From: JAJPKK01 sp963702755
Lineage (GTDB): Bacteria; Pseudomonadota; Alphaproteobacteria; Rhizobiales; Xanthobacteraceae
Direction of reading: 5' to 3'
NCBI GenBank assembly: GCA_963702755.1
Contig: CAVPDZ010000013.1
Coordinates: 62,001 to 126,000, forward strand
DNA: 64,000 bases
The notes under the pieces were generated by a model. That model searched no databases and had not been told where the DNA came from. It saw only the letters and a list, made by a program, of their open reading frames with translations. How positions within the stretch are numbered: position 1 is the first letter of the stretch; the number at the start of each line of letters is the position of its first letter. Shown piece by piece: positions 47,249-56,673 of this stretch. The translations under genes and the position numbers were made by a program.

Positions 47249-47749
47249 TCAAGCATTCAACGTCCAAATCGCGAAATTCAGAACGCTCGCAAAGCCGACC
47301 CAACACGCGAGCGGCACTAAGCACGCGCCAGCGATCCGATCGAGCCGGAAAAACGCCACTGTGGTGGCGAGGATGACCGCGAGCTGAGGAATGATGTTGA
47401 CCATTCCCAGCAGCGGACTATGGCCGACAAAGAACATCCACGACCACGCCGCATTCAAGGCAAGCTGAAGGAAGAACAACAGCAACGCAGCACGGCGCCC
47501 ACGCACCGACGGCGCCAGCCGGAAAATTCGCCACGCGGCGAAGGCCATCAACACGTAAAGCGCCGTCCACACCGGCCCAAACACCCAGTTCGGCGGGTTA
47601 AAGGCGGGTTTGGTAAGCGATGCATACCAGGGCGATAGGTTCGGGAAGGTCGCGACTTGGCCTAGGACCGACGCGCCGACAACGGCAAGCACCACGACCG
47701 CGGCACTACGCAGGTCCCGCATCTGCTCGGATCGAAGGTGCAACTGCAT
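47249..47749 (-). CDS. tspO: TspO/MBR family membrane protein
   Basis: 166 residues with five membrane segments and family motifs WYASLTKPAFNPPNWVFGPV, WTALYVLMAFAAWRI, LQLALNAAWSWMFF and CWVGFASVLNFAIW. TspO binds porphyrins and affects tetrapyrrole and stress responses. GGAAGACGAGACG precedes the ATG at 47749. Confidence 0.93.
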   Translation of the reverse strand: MQLHLRSEQMRDLRSAAVVVLAVVGASVLGQVATFPNLSPWYASLTKPAFNPPNWVFGPVWTALYVLMAFAAWRIFRLAPSVRGRRAALLLFFLQLALNAAWSWMFFVGHSPLLGMVNIIPQLAVILATTVAFFRLDRIAGACLVPLACWVGFASVLNFAIWTLNA

Positions 47750-47825
47750 CGTCTCGTCTTCCGTTCCGCGCGGGTTTCATACTCCGGCGCGAACGCCACG
47801 CTGACGATTAAGTCTTTGAAATTAC

Positions 47826-47901
47826 TGGCGCGCCCTACGGGAATCGAACCCGTGTTTCCGCCGTGAAAGGGCGGCGTCCTGGACCGCTAGACGAAGGGCG
47901 C
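47826..47901 (-). tRNA. tRNA-Glu (anticodon UUC)
   Basis: 76 nt including encoded CCA. Acceptor arms GCGCCCT/AGGGCGC, anticodon loop CTTTCAC between CCGCC and GGCGG, T-arm GGGTTCGATTCCC. The anticodon TTC decodes glutamate. Confidence 0.97.
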
Positions 47902-48056
47902 GGAAAGCGCGGCGACATATAGAGGCGTTCCGGCAAACGGGCAAGCAAAGGCGCAAGGGTCCTCGCGAGCCTGACAGCGCAGGGCAGAATGCACAGGGTA
48001 GGGCGGGCCGCCGCTGGCCCGGAACATTGCGATCGGAAAGCGAGGAGTCCCGGCGC

Positions 48057-48512
48057 TTACCAATGCCCCGTGTTCGGCATCGACTTCCAAGGTTCGCGCG
48101 GCGGCAGTGCCTCGCCCTTCTGCAGCAGTTCGATCGACTGTTTGTCGGGCGAGCGCACGAACGCCATCATGCCGTCGCGTGGCGGGCGGTTGATGGTGAC
48201 GCCGGCCTTCATCAGGCGATCGCAGGTCGCATAGATATCGTCGACCTCGAAGGCGAGATGGCCGAAATAACGCGCTTCGCCGTAGTCTTCGGTATCCCAA
48301 TTGTAGGTGATCTCGACGAGCGGCGCCTCGCGCCCGTTGCCCTTGCTGCCCTTGACCAGGCGCTCGTCCTGCGGGGCTGCCAGGAAGACATTGGTGTAGC
48401 GGCCCTTCTCGCTCGGCATGCGCCGCAGTTCCACGAGCCCTAGCTTGTTGCAGAAGAAATCGAGCGCGGCATCGAGATCGCGAACCCGCAACATGGTATG
48501 AAGATATCGCAT
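48057..48512 (-). CDS. gloA: Lactoylglutathione lyase (glyoxalase I) family
   Basis: 151 residues, one glyoxalase/VOC domain pair: MRYLHTMLRVRDLDAALDFF, LVEITYNWDTEDY, YFGHLAFEVDDIYATCDRL and SIELLQKGEALPP. The metal ligands (His near the start, Glu in LVEITYNW, His in GHLAFEV, Glu in IELLQ) are present. It isomerises the methylglyoxal-glutathione adduct. It is divergent from the sirtuin gene. Confidence 0.92.
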   Translation of the reverse strand: MRYLHTMLRVRDLDAALDFFCNKLGLVELRRMPSEKGRYTNVFLAAPQDERLVKGSKGNGREAPLVEITYNWDTEDYGEARYFGHLAFEVDDIYATCDRLMKAGVTINRPPRDGMMAFVRSPDKQSIELLQKGEALPPREPWKSMPNTGHW

Positions 48513-48630
48513 GGGTGTCCTTTCGGTTGATCCTCGTTCTCCCGCTCGCGCTGCGTCTCGCCAGGGCGAGTGACGGCATGGCGCGCCGCAACACCCTATA
48601 TAGGGTCGACCTTCGATATAAGGGACGACC

Positions 48631-49392
48631 ATGATTGCGCCCGATCTGACGGACGGCATCGCGCGGCTGCGCGCGCTCGTGAACGCGGCCGACATCGTTC
48701 TGCCGTTCACCGGGGCCGGCATCTCGACCGAATGCGGCATCCCGGACTTTCGTTCGCCGGGCGGTCTATGGACGAAGTACCGGCCAATCCCGTTCGACGA
48801 GTTCATGGCGAATGCTGCAATGCGCAATGAATCCTGGCGCCGGCGCTTTGCGATGGAGGCCGAGTTTTCCACAGCCCGTCCGGGCCGTGGCCACAGGGCC
48901 CTCGCCAGCCTGCACAAGCAGGGCAAAATTCCCGCGGTGATCACGCAGAACATCGACAATCTGCATCAGGCGTCAGGCTTTGCGCCCGAGAACGTCGTCG
49001 AACTGCACGGCAACACCACCTACGCCGCGTGTCTCGACTGCGCGGAGCGTCACGAGCTTGCCTGGGTGCGCGAGCGCTTCGAGCACGCCGGCCGCGCGCC
49101 GGACTGTCCTGCGTGTGGCGGCTTCGTCAAAACCGCGACGATCTCGTTCGGCCAGGCGATGCCGGAGGCCGCTATGCGCCGCGCCGAAGAACTGACATCC
49201 GCATGCAACTTGTTCATCGCAATCGGTTCTTCGCTCGTGGTGTGGCCGGCCGCGGGCTTCCCGTTGCTCGCCAAGCGCAATGGCGCTCGGCTTGTCATCA
49301 TCAACCGCGAGCCGACCGAGTTCGATGACGTCGCCGATCTCGTGATCCGCGACGACATCGGCGCCGCGCTCGAGCCCTTCATCCTTCATTGA
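48631..49392 (+). CDS. cobB: NAD-dependent protein deacylase (SIR2 family)
   Basis: 253 residues. NAD loop FTGAGISTECGIPDFRSPGG, VITQNIDNLHQASGF, catalytic His in VVELHGN, zinc cysteines CLDC and CPAC, then FGQAMPEAA and FIAIGSSLVVWPAAGFP. It removes acyl groups from lysines, controlling for instance acetyl-CoA synthetase. Confidence 0.95.
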   Translation: MIAPDLTDGIARLRALVNAADIVLPFTGAGISTECGIPDFRSPGGLWTKYRPIPFDEFMANAAMRNESWRRRFAMEAEFSTARPGRGHRALASLHKQGKIPAVITQNIDNLHQASGFAPENVVELHGNTTYAACLDCAERHELAWVRERFEHAGRAPDCPACGGFVKTATISFGQAMPEAAMRRAEELTSACNLFIAIGSSLVVWPAAGFPLLAKRNGARLVIINREPTEFDDVADLVIRDDIGAALEPFILH

Positions 49393-49662
49393 ACGGGCGA
49401 ACGCGGTCTTGCTCATATCCCGCAATGACGGACGAAACGCGAACGGATTTGTCGACGATCCGACATCGTGTGCGGGTGACGGCCGTGTTGGCACCCGGCA
49501 ACAGCATTGATTCGCAAAGGCAGGTTTGTTCACAGCCGGAGCGCAAGCAGTGCGTAAAAACAATTTTGTGCTGTTCCCGTCGCGGCGCGATGTTATCTTC
49601 GCGGTAAGAGATTCGCGAAGCGCCCGGTAAGAGGCGCCAACTCAGCGGCGGCGTGCGTCCTC

Positions 49663-50271
49663 ATGGCGGCGGATGCGATTGGGCCCAAAGGGCCGGGATA
49701 TGGGTTGGGGTTAGAATCCGAGTCATTAGGGGATCTTATTGGTGACGCGACAGCAAACGTCATCGAGATCTCCGGCGTGATCAAGTGGTTCGACGTCTCC
49801 AAAGGGTTTGGCTTCATCGTTCCCGATAACGGAATGGCGGATGTGCTCGTCCATGTGACGTGCTTGCGCCGCGACGGTTATCAGACGGCGTATGAAGGCG
49901 CGCGCATCGTGGTCGAGGCGCTGCAGCGCCCCAAGGGGCTGCAAGCGTTCCGCGTGCTCTCGATGGACGAGACGACGGCGATCCATCCGGCGCAGCTTCC
50001 CGCCGCGCGCACGCACGTCACGGTCACCCCCACCAGCGGGCTCGAACGTGCCATCGTGAAATGGTTCAACCGCCTGCGCGGATTCGGTTTCCTCACCCGC
50101 GGGGAGGGGACGTCCGACATCTTCGTCCACATGGAGACGTTGCGGCGTTACGGCATCGCGGAGCTACGGCCTGGGCAGTCGGTGCTGGTACGCTTCGGTC
50201 CGGGACCGAAAGGCCTGATGGCCTCCGAGGTTCATCCCGACGGCGCGACCCACACGCTCGCCTCGCATTAA
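49663..50271 (+). CDS. Cold-shock protein with two CSD domains
   Basis: 202 residues. First cold-shock domain GVIKWFDVSKGFGFIVPD, second ERAIVKWFNRLRGFGFLTRG; both keep the RNP1-like KGFGFI/RGFGFL core and FVHMETLRR or LVHVTCLRR. They bind RNA or single-stranded DNA. The conserved part starts near residue 34 (NVIEISG), so an internal start is possible. The 270-nt gap upstream may hold a long 5' leader, common for csp genes. Confidence 0.92.
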   Translation: MAADAIGPKGPGYGLGLESESLGDLIGDATANVIEISGVIKWFDVSKGFGFIVPDNGMADVLVHVTCLRRDGYQTAYEGARIVVEALQRPKGLQAFRVLSMDETTAIHPAQLPAARTHVTVTPTSGLERAIVKWFNRLRGFGFLTRGEGTSDIFVHMETLRRYGIAELRPGQSVLVRFGPGPKGLMASEVHPDGATHTLASH

Positions 50272-50383
50272 TATAGATTGGCATGGGCGACCCTCGTCGG
50301 GACGCGGTCGCGTCGCTGCATCACCGCGACGCGAGACGCTTCGCATGATTGCAGCGGCCTTGCCGGTGCGCTAAAGGCGGGTC

Positions 50384-50854
50384 ATGAACCGGCCCGCATT
50401 CGTGACAAGCCTTGCCTGCGCCCTGATCGCCGCCGCCGTCATCTGGTCGGCGGCTGTACCGCCTGCGCGCGGCGCCGAGGAGCAGACCTTGGAGATCGCG
50501 ACCAAGAACGGCGTGCGCGTCTTCTCGGTGGAGTTGGCGGTCACCGACGAGGAACGCCAACGCGGCCTGATGTTCCGCCGGTCGCTGCCGAAGTCTCGCG
50601 GCATGCTGTTCGACTTCAAACGCGATCAGGATGTGCAGATGTGGATGCACAATACCTACATATCGCTCGACATGATCTTCATCGAAGCCGACGGCCGCAT
50701 CCGCAAAGTTGCCGAGAACACCGAGCCGATGTCCGACCGCATCATCTCCTCGGGCGGCCCGGTGCGCGCCGTGCTCGAGGTCATCGCCGGCACCGCCAAG
50801 AAGTTCGGCATCCAGGCCGGCGATCGCGTCGCGTCGCCCATCCTGCCGCGCTGA
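50384..50854 (+). CDS. DUF192 family exported protein
   Basis: 156 residues with a signal peptide (LACALIAAAVIWSAAVPPARGA) and the DUF192 pattern: FSVELAVTDEERQRGLMFRR, GMLFDFKRDQDVQMWMHNTY, LDMIFIEADGRI and VLEVIAGTAKKFGIQAGD. Function unknown; found across bacteria. Confidence 0.93.
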   Translation: MNRPAFVTSLACALIAAAVIWSAAVPPARGAEEQTLEIATKNGVRVFSVELAVTDEERQRGLMFRRSLPKSRGMLFDFKRDQDVQMWMHNTYISLDMIFIEADGRIRKVAENTEPMSDRIISSGGPVRAVLEVIAGTAKKFGIQAGDRVASPILPR

Positions 50855-50973
50855 CCGGCGGCCCGCGGGCTGACCGGTGGCGCGGCTCCCAAAGGCCCCC
50901 ATGGCGGCTCGGTTGCCGCTATTTTGCGGAGCGTGTATCGGAAGGGCAGGGCGTGCCACGTGCGGCTGCCCGT

Positions 50974-51050
50974 CGGGGTATAGCGCAGCCTGGTAGCGCG
51001 GGAGTTTTGGGTACTCCAGGTCGCAGGTTCAAATCCTGCTGCCCCGACCA
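50974..51050 (+). tRNA. tRNA-Pro (anticodon UGG)
   Basis: 77 nt including encoded CCA. Acceptor CGGGGTA pairs with TGCCCCG, anticodon loop TTTGGGT between GGAGT and ACTCC, T-arm CAGGTTCAAATCCTG. No integrase or att-like repeat is seen beside it. Confidence 0.97.
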
Positions 51051-51255
51051 ATCATCCGGCGTCCGGCCCAGATAGGTCGATTTTCCAATAGGAATTCGGC
51101 GATCCAGCCGCGTCCCTGAGTGCAATATTTCGTTGCCCGGACCGACCATGAGATATCTCATGAAAGTGATCGGATGCGTCGAATGGCCGAATGGAATTGG
51201 CCCGATTTGAGGAGTAGAGACAAGCCGTTACCTCGTTCGCAAGGAGGGAAATCTC

Positions 51256-51546
51256 ATGGCAGGTCGATCAATCGTCCTGGCAGTCGGATTGCTTTCCATC
51301 GTGTCGGGTGCGGTGCAGGCTCAATCGATGGTCGGCACAAACCCGTACTGGGGTATCTGTTTTGAAACTCCTTGCAATCCGATTGCGCCGCCACTCGTAG
51401 GCGTCGGTCCTTCTGGCGCGGTTTGTTACGGAGCGAACTGCGGGCGGATCGAGAATGCTTCGCCGCCGCCGTGGTATCGGTCTTCGCCGGAAAAGCCGAC
51501 GAGCTGGTCAAGGCCGCGCCTGCGGCCGTTTGGGTACGACGACTAA
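51256..51546 (+). CDS. Small exported Cys-containing hypothetical protein
   Basis: 96 residues. Signal peptide SIVLAVGLLSIVSGAVQAQ, then four cysteines in GICFETPCNPI and AVCYGANCGRI, likely two disulfides, and a Pro/Arg-rich tail. AGGAGGG precedes the ATG. Function unknown. Confidence 0.72.
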   Translation: MAGRSIVLAVGLLSIVSGAVQAQSMVGTNPYWGICFETPCNPIAPPLVGVGPSGAVCYGANCGRIENASPPPWYRSSPEKPTSWSRPRLRPFGYDD

Positions 51547-51889
51547 GGCGGCCTCGGCCCGCCATCAATTGATCAGGTCGCGCGACCGAATATACGGGCG
51601 CGCGCGGGACGAGTGTGGGCGGCATGGGCGGCGCAACGCGCGACCAGAGGCGCCGCCGCGAACGCGACCTTGCCGCCGAGCCGCTCCGCACCTCCATCAT
51701 CGTCCCCTGTCATGGCACCCGCATGAATGAATGACGAAGGCCGTTATTGAAGGCGGGCTCAGAGCTTACGGCTATTTCGGCGAAGCGCCCGGGCGGCATG
51801 ATTGGTTTGGAACCGGTGTTTTCGCGGGGCGGGTCATGCTGCGCCCGATCTTGACGGCCGCTGACCCGTCAGAGATTGTGTGCATTGCG

Positions 51890-52558
51890 ATGAGTACGAC
51901 GCCGGCGAAAGACGCACAAAACGACGCGGAATTTTTCGCGCAACGCGGGTTCGGGCAGCGCATCGGGTTCGGCGAGCGGCCCGCTCTCATCATTATCGAC
52001 ATGCTGAAGGCCTTCACCGACGAGACGGCGATGCTCGGCGCCAATCTCGACAAGGAGATCGCCGCCACCATTCCGCTGCTGCAGGCCGCGCATGACCGCG
52101 GCGCGCCGGTCATCTTCTCGACGGTCCGCTATGACGATGCCGACATCAAGGATGCGGGCATCTGGGCCTTCAAGATGAAGGGCCTGATGACGCTGCGCGC
52201 CGAGGTCGATGGCTGGGAGATCGATCCGCGGCTTGATTTTCGCAAGAGCGACTCACTGCTCTTGAAGAAATATGCCTCGTGCTTCTTCGGCACCGATCTC
52301 GTGCCGCGCCTGCTCGCCCATCGCGTCGACACGCTGATCATCACCGGATGCACGACCAGCGGGTGCGTGCGCGCAACTGCGGTCGATGCCTGCCAGAATG
52401 GCTTCCGGCCGATCGTGGTGCGCGAGGCGGTGGGCGACCGCTCGGCGTCAGCCCATGCGCAGAGCCTGTTCGATCTCGACGCCAAATATGCCGATGTGGT
52501 GTCGCAGGAGGATGCGCTTGCGTATCTCGAGCGCGTTGGCCACAACGCGCCGCCCTAA
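51890..52558 (+). CDS. Isochorismatase-like cysteine hydrolase
   Basis: 222 residues. Catalytic Asp in LIIIDMLKAFTD, Lys in SDSLLLKKYASCFFGTD and nucleophile Cys in TGCTTSGCVRATAVDA. The family includes N-carbamoylsarcosine amidase and nicotinamidase; the sequence leans to the carbamoylsarcosine type. A start at 51731 is open but adds unrelated sequence. Only 41 nt precede the deacetylase-like gene, so the two may act together on an amide or ureido compound. Confidence 0.88.
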   Translation: MSTTPAKDAQNDAEFFAQRGFGQRIGFGERPALIIIDMLKAFTDETAMLGANLDKEIAATIPLLQAAHDRGAPVIFSTVRYDDADIKDAGIWAFKMKGLMTLRAEVDGWEIDPRLDFRKSDSLLLKKYASCFFGTDLVPRLLAHRVDTLIITGCTTSGCVRATAVDACQNGFRPIVVREAVGDRSASAHAQSLFDLDAKYADVVSQEDALAYLERVGHNAPP

Positions 52559-52599
52559 CGCGACCAAGTATCCGCATTTGCAGCCGGAGGGCCGCTCCG

Positions 52600-53463
52600 A
52601 TGGACAACAAGCTCTATGATTATTCTCCGATCGTCTCGCGGCCGAAGCTGTCGTGGCCGAATGACGCACGGGTCGCGTTCTACATCGGTCTCAATGTCGA
52701 ACACTTCGAGGTCGACAAGCCGTCCACCAGCATTGTCCCGCTGACCGCATCATTCGCGCCCGATCCACTCAATTTCGGCTGGCGCGACTACGGCGCGCGC
52801 GTCGGCATCTGGCGGATGATGGATGCATTCGACCGCTACGGTTTGCGCGCCTCGGTCCTGCTCAATGCCGACGTCTGCAAGCACTATCCGCAGATCATCG
52901 AAGCGGGGCGCAAGCGCAATTGGGCCTGGCTCGCCCACGGCAAGAACAATTCGACATTCCAGGTCGGCATGGCCCTCGATGACGAGCGGAATTATTTGAA
53001 GGAGGTGGTCGACACCATTTCGGGCGCGACCGGGCAGGCGATCAAGGGCTGGCTTGGGCCGGCGCTGACCGAGACATTCGAGACGCCACGGCTGCTCAAG
53101 GAACTGGGCCTTACTTACGTCCTCGACTGGTGCGCGGACGATCAGCCGTTCGCGCTGAACGTGCCGGGAATGATGTCGGTCCCTTATTCGATCGAGATCA
53201 ACGACATCACACTGTTCGTCGGAAAGAGCCTGTCAGGCGAGGATTTCTATCGGGCCGTCATCGACCACTTCGACCAGATCTATAAGGAGAGCGAAGACTC
53301 AGGGCGCGTGATGGCGCTCTGCCTTCATCCTTTCGTGGTCGGGCAGGCCCACCGGCACAAATATCTCGAGCGGGCACTCGAATACATTACCCGCCATCAG
53401 GGCGTGTGGTTGACCACGAGCGACGAGATCGCCGCGCATTACGGCGCCAACTATCTGCGCTAG
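52600..53463 (+). CDS. Polysaccharide deacetylase/allantoinase-like (NodB fold) protein
   Basis: 287 residues. The NodB-homology fold shows VAFYIGLNVEHFEVDKP, GARVGIWRMMDAFDRYGLRA, SVLLNADVCKHYPQIIEAG, AHGKNNSTF and LCLHPFVVGQAHR. Its large size and PSTSIVPL region resemble the PuuE-type allantoinase branch more than chitin deacetylases. With the cysteine hydrolase upstream it may hydrolyse a purine- or hydantoin-derived amide. CCGGAGGG lies before the ATG. Confidence 0.82.
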   Translation: MDNKLYDYSPIVSRPKLSWPNDARVAFYIGLNVEHFEVDKPSTSIVPLTASFAPDPLNFGWRDYGARVGIWRMMDAFDRYGLRASVLLNADVCKHYPQIIEAGRKRNWAWLAHGKNNSTFQVGMALDDERNYLKEVVDTISGATGQAIKGWLGPALTETFETPRLLKELGLTYVLDWCADDQPFALNVPGMMSVPYSIEINDITLFVGKSLSGEDFYRAVIDHFDQIYKESEDSGRVMALCLHPFVVGQAHRHKYLERALEYITRHQGVWLTTSDEIAAHYGANYLR

Positions 53464-53616
53464 CTCGTTTCAGGGATTTGTCGGACAGCGGTACGAGGCT
53501 CGCATGGGCGAAAGCGCCGCCCGAAACGTCATTGCAGGATTCGAAAAGCTTGTTATAGGTCCCCCTGCAATCCGGTTGTCCTCGCAGCTAACCACTCCAT
53601 CCATCTGGTTTTGCCT

Positions 53617-53925
53617 ATGCCCATCGCGCGCATCTACAAGCCCGCCAAGACGGCGATGCAGTCCGGCACGGCCCGGACCAAGCTCTGGGTGCTCGATTTC
53701 GAGAGCACGGAGCCGAAGGAAGTCGAGCCGCTGATGGGCTGGACGAGTTCCGGCGACACCCTCCAGCAGGTGCGCCTGCGCTTCGCCACCAAGGACGAGG
53801 CGATCGCCTATTGCGAGAACAACGGCATTCCCTACCGGGTGCACGAACCGCATACACCGACGCGACGCGCCATCAGTTATTCCGACAATTTCGCCTATTC
53901 GCGCCGCACCCCCTGGACGCACTGA
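53617..53925 (+). CDS. ETC complex I accessory subunit, NDUFS4-like
   Basis: 102 residues: MPIARIYKPAKTAMQSGTA, WVLDFESTEPKEVEPLMGWT, VRLRFATKDEAIAYCENNGI, then PTRRAISYSDNFAYSRRTPW. This is the conserved 18-kDa subunit of complex I in mitochondria and alphaproteobacteria. The ATG at 53617 begins the conserved part. Confidence 0.95.
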   Translation: MPIARIYKPAKTAMQSGTARTKLWVLDFESTEPKEVEPLMGWTSSGDTLQQVRLRFATKDEAIAYCENNGIPYRVHEPHTPTRRAISYSDNFAYSRRTPWTH

Positions 53926-53975
53926 GCAGTTTCGCTCGGCTGCCCGTCTGGGCGTCGTCGGCCCGCTGCTCCTGC

Positions 53976-54891
53976 TCAGCGGTATGCCCCGCAGCAATGT
54001 TTGTATTTCTTTCCCGAGCCGCACGGACAAGGATCATTGCGGCCGAGGAGCTGCGGAGCCGAATCCAGCGATGTCTGCCCCGACGATAGTCTGCTCTTCA
54101 TGCGGTCGAGAATTTCGGCATTCTGCTTCAGGATCGTCTCACGTCTTTGCACCTGAGCCCGAATGATATCGTCGTTGTGCTGCGGCTCCCAAAACGCTTT
54201 CGGCCGAACTTGGTCAAGTCGGCGATTGACATAAACCGGATAGAACCAGCCGAGCGTGCCATCCTGAACCCGGCTGAGAGTGGTCAGGTCGTACAGCACG
54301 AAATTGTTGCGCACGAGTTCGGTGTTGATGATCTCGAAATCGTCGATATCCGCCTCGCAGATGACGACATGAGTGTCTTTCAGCACATCGGCTGCGCCGA
54401 GCAGCACCTCGCGTTCGGCACCTTGCACGTCGAGCTTGAGCAGGAATGGGGGCCTGAGCGTAAGTTCACGGCGCAAGGCGTCGAGTGTCGTCGCTGGCAC
54501 CACGCTGCGAACTCGAGGCGAGCTTATTGATGCGGGACCAGTACGGATCATTCTCGTCCCGCAATGACGACCAGTAGGGATGCACCGAATTCGTGAGTTC
54601 GACCTCGCCTTCGTGATCCGTAATGGCGCAAATCTGGAATTCTCCACCGGCGACGGCCTTAATCGCTCGCAGCGAATCCTCGTAAAGCCGATTCGCATCA
54701 ATGTTGAGTGGTGTGGCCCCCGGAATAAGTCCCATCGCAGTTAGCTGGAGAAACAAATGTCCGTCTGCACACCCGACGTCGATGACGGTCGAATATCGAA
54801 CGCCTTTGTTGAACAAGAGCTGCAGCGTCGCAAGGAATGTTCTGGCTTCTGAATCCGGCATCGATGCCCGCCGCGGGTTTATATTCTTCAT
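53976..54891 (-). CDS. FkbM-type methyltransferase with C-terminal SEC-C motif (one frameshift)
   Basis: About 304 residues. The SAM-binding start STVIDVGCADGHLFLQLTAM, acidic NIDANRLYEDSL, then LLKLDVQGAEREVLLGAADV of the FkbM family. The last 30 residues are a SEC-C zinc knuckle: GRNDPCPCGSGKKYKHCCG. FkbM enzymes methylate sugar hydroxyls. An extra base near 54512 shifts the frame; corrected, RVRSVVPATTLDAL joins the halves. Fusion of a methyltransferase to a SEC-C tail is uncommon. Confidence 0.78.
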
Positions 54892-54951
54892 GCATTTGGA
54901 GCGTTCAATTGTATCTTGCCACAACACGCAGTTGCTCTGCCACGTCCGGGC

Positions 54952-55435
54952 TCACCCCACGGCATCGAGGACTTTGCCGCCGGCCGCGACTGGCTTCGCG
55001 TCGACCAGCACGAACGCGATGACGCAAGGTTCGGTGCCGCGGTTGACCCAGTTGTGGATGGTGCCGCGCTGCACCAGGACATCGCCGGCCTTGAGCGTGA
55101 CGCTGCTGCCGTCAAGCTCCATGTCGATCGTGCCGGAAATCACCACGGCGTAGTCGATCGAATCGGTGCGATGAACGCGCGGTGCGACGCCCGGCTCGTA
55201 GCGCACGATGCGAAACACGGTGCCGCCGGCGTGCGTGGTGCCGACCTCGCGCGTGGAGCCGTCCTCGTCCCCGGTATTGATCGCCGGGCTGGTATCGGTC
55301 GTCCACACGACGCAGGACTGCGCGCCCTTGCGGGCCGAGATCACGTTGCGGCACGGTTCGTCAATCTTGACGACGGCGTGCCCGTTTTGATCGTGCCCGG
55401 TGACGACGCGGCGGATTTGCAGACTTATGGGACAT
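54952..55435 (-). CDS. Cupin domain protein (frameshift after the start)
   Basis: About 160 residues. The cupin core shows PRVHRTDSIDYAVVISGTID, MELDGSSVTLKAGDVLVQRG and TIHNWVNRGTEPCVIAFVLV: the first motif keeps H and a Glu-for-Asp position, the second ends in the TIHNW His. Start: ATG at 55435 after AGGAAAGG; an extra C within 55429-55431 throws it out of frame, and removing it gives MSISLQIRRVVTGHD. It is divergent from the binding-protein gene of the exported cluster. Confidence 0.82.
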
Positions 55436-55532
55436 CCTTTCCTGGTTCGAACGGCCGCGCCTGCGCGCCGGACTTCGACGTGATAACTTGGTGAGCGCAA
55501 ACGCCCTCGCCGCACAATCGCAGAGTTGACTG

Positions 55533-56517
55533 ATGATCGCCCGCGCCTTGCTTCCTTTCGTCAAAGTGTTCGGCGCGTTCCTCGCGCTCGTGCTCCTTGC
55601 CGGCAACGCCGCGGCGCAAGAGCCGCTCAAGATCAGCTACGTCCCCGGCAATGCCATCTACTGGGACATCGACACCGCAATCGACAAGGGCTTTTTTCAT
55701 GACGAAGGCTTTGCGCCGGAAATCATCGTGTTTCAATCATCGGCGCAATCGATCCAGCTCCTGATTTCCAACCAGGTGCAGCTTGCCGGCGCGCAGCCCG
55801 AGGTCCTGCTGCTCGCCATCAAGAACGGCTCCAAAGGCTTCCGCGTGATGTCGGCGCCCGCGGACCGCGCCGATTGGCTCCTGCTCGGGCGGCCCGACAT
55901 CAAGACCCTCGCCGACGTGCGCGGGAAGTTCTTCGGCACCGGCGGCCTGCAAGTCGGCGAGAACTGGTGGACGTGGCGGCTCCTCGCCAAGAACGGCATG
56001 TCGGCGAAGGACATCAGCATGGTCCAGGTCGGGACCAGCGCCTTGAAGTTTGCGGCGCTGCAGAAAGGCTCGATCGCTTTCACGGTGCTGTTTCAGCCGA
56101 CCGCCCAGCAGGCGGTCGCCCTCGGCATGACCACCCTTTACCGATTTCGCGGACGGCGAGCCGTTCCCGCCCATCCTCTATAGCGTCGGCGAGGCTTGGG
56201 CCAAGGAGGCGGCGCACGGCGAGCGGCTGAGCCGCGCCTTGGCGCGGGCCCATGGCTGGCTGCACGATCCGGCGAATCGCGACGAAGCGATCACGATCCT
56301 GCGCAAATACACCAAGCGTGAGGAGGCGATCGCTGCCGCGATCTACGACCTTTATTTCGGGCCAAACGGGGTCTACAGCCGCGATGGCGCAGTGGACACG
56401 GCCAGCATGAAAAGCGTGATCGGGCTCATGTCCGAGTATGGCGCACTCCCCGCCGATCTCACCTTGGGTCCGGATCAGTACCTGTTGCCAAAGGCCTACG
56501 GTGGTATGGCGCGCTGA
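55533..56517 (+). CDS. NMT1-type ABC transporter substrate-binding protein (one frameshift)
   Basis: About 327 residues. Signal peptide VFGAFLALVLLAGNAAAQ, then LKISYVPGNAIYWDIDTAID, QLLISNQVQLAGAQPEVLLL and FFGTGGLQVGENWWTWRLL. An extra C at 56141-56142 shifts the frame; corrected it continues TLYDFADGEPFPPILYSVGE and ends at 56517. The ligand is unknown. It lies 156 nt before the ThDP enzyme gene and no transporter subunits are adjacent. Confidence 0.87.
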
Positions 56518-56673
56518 TTGCGCGGTGCAGTTTTGGGACAAGGGCGGCATTTCTGGCGGCTAAAAGCCGGATGACACGGCCTTTGGCCGTGGTAATTTAG
56601 GGCTTAGGCGGATTTCACGGGAAAATCAGCGAACTGATCACGGCCTCGCCGGAGCCCGCTCAAGGAGGAACTT

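Noticed and set aside
50974..51255. tRNA-Pro as an integration site for a mobile island
   Set aside because: No integrase, no repeat of the tRNA 3' end and no change in gene character follows it.
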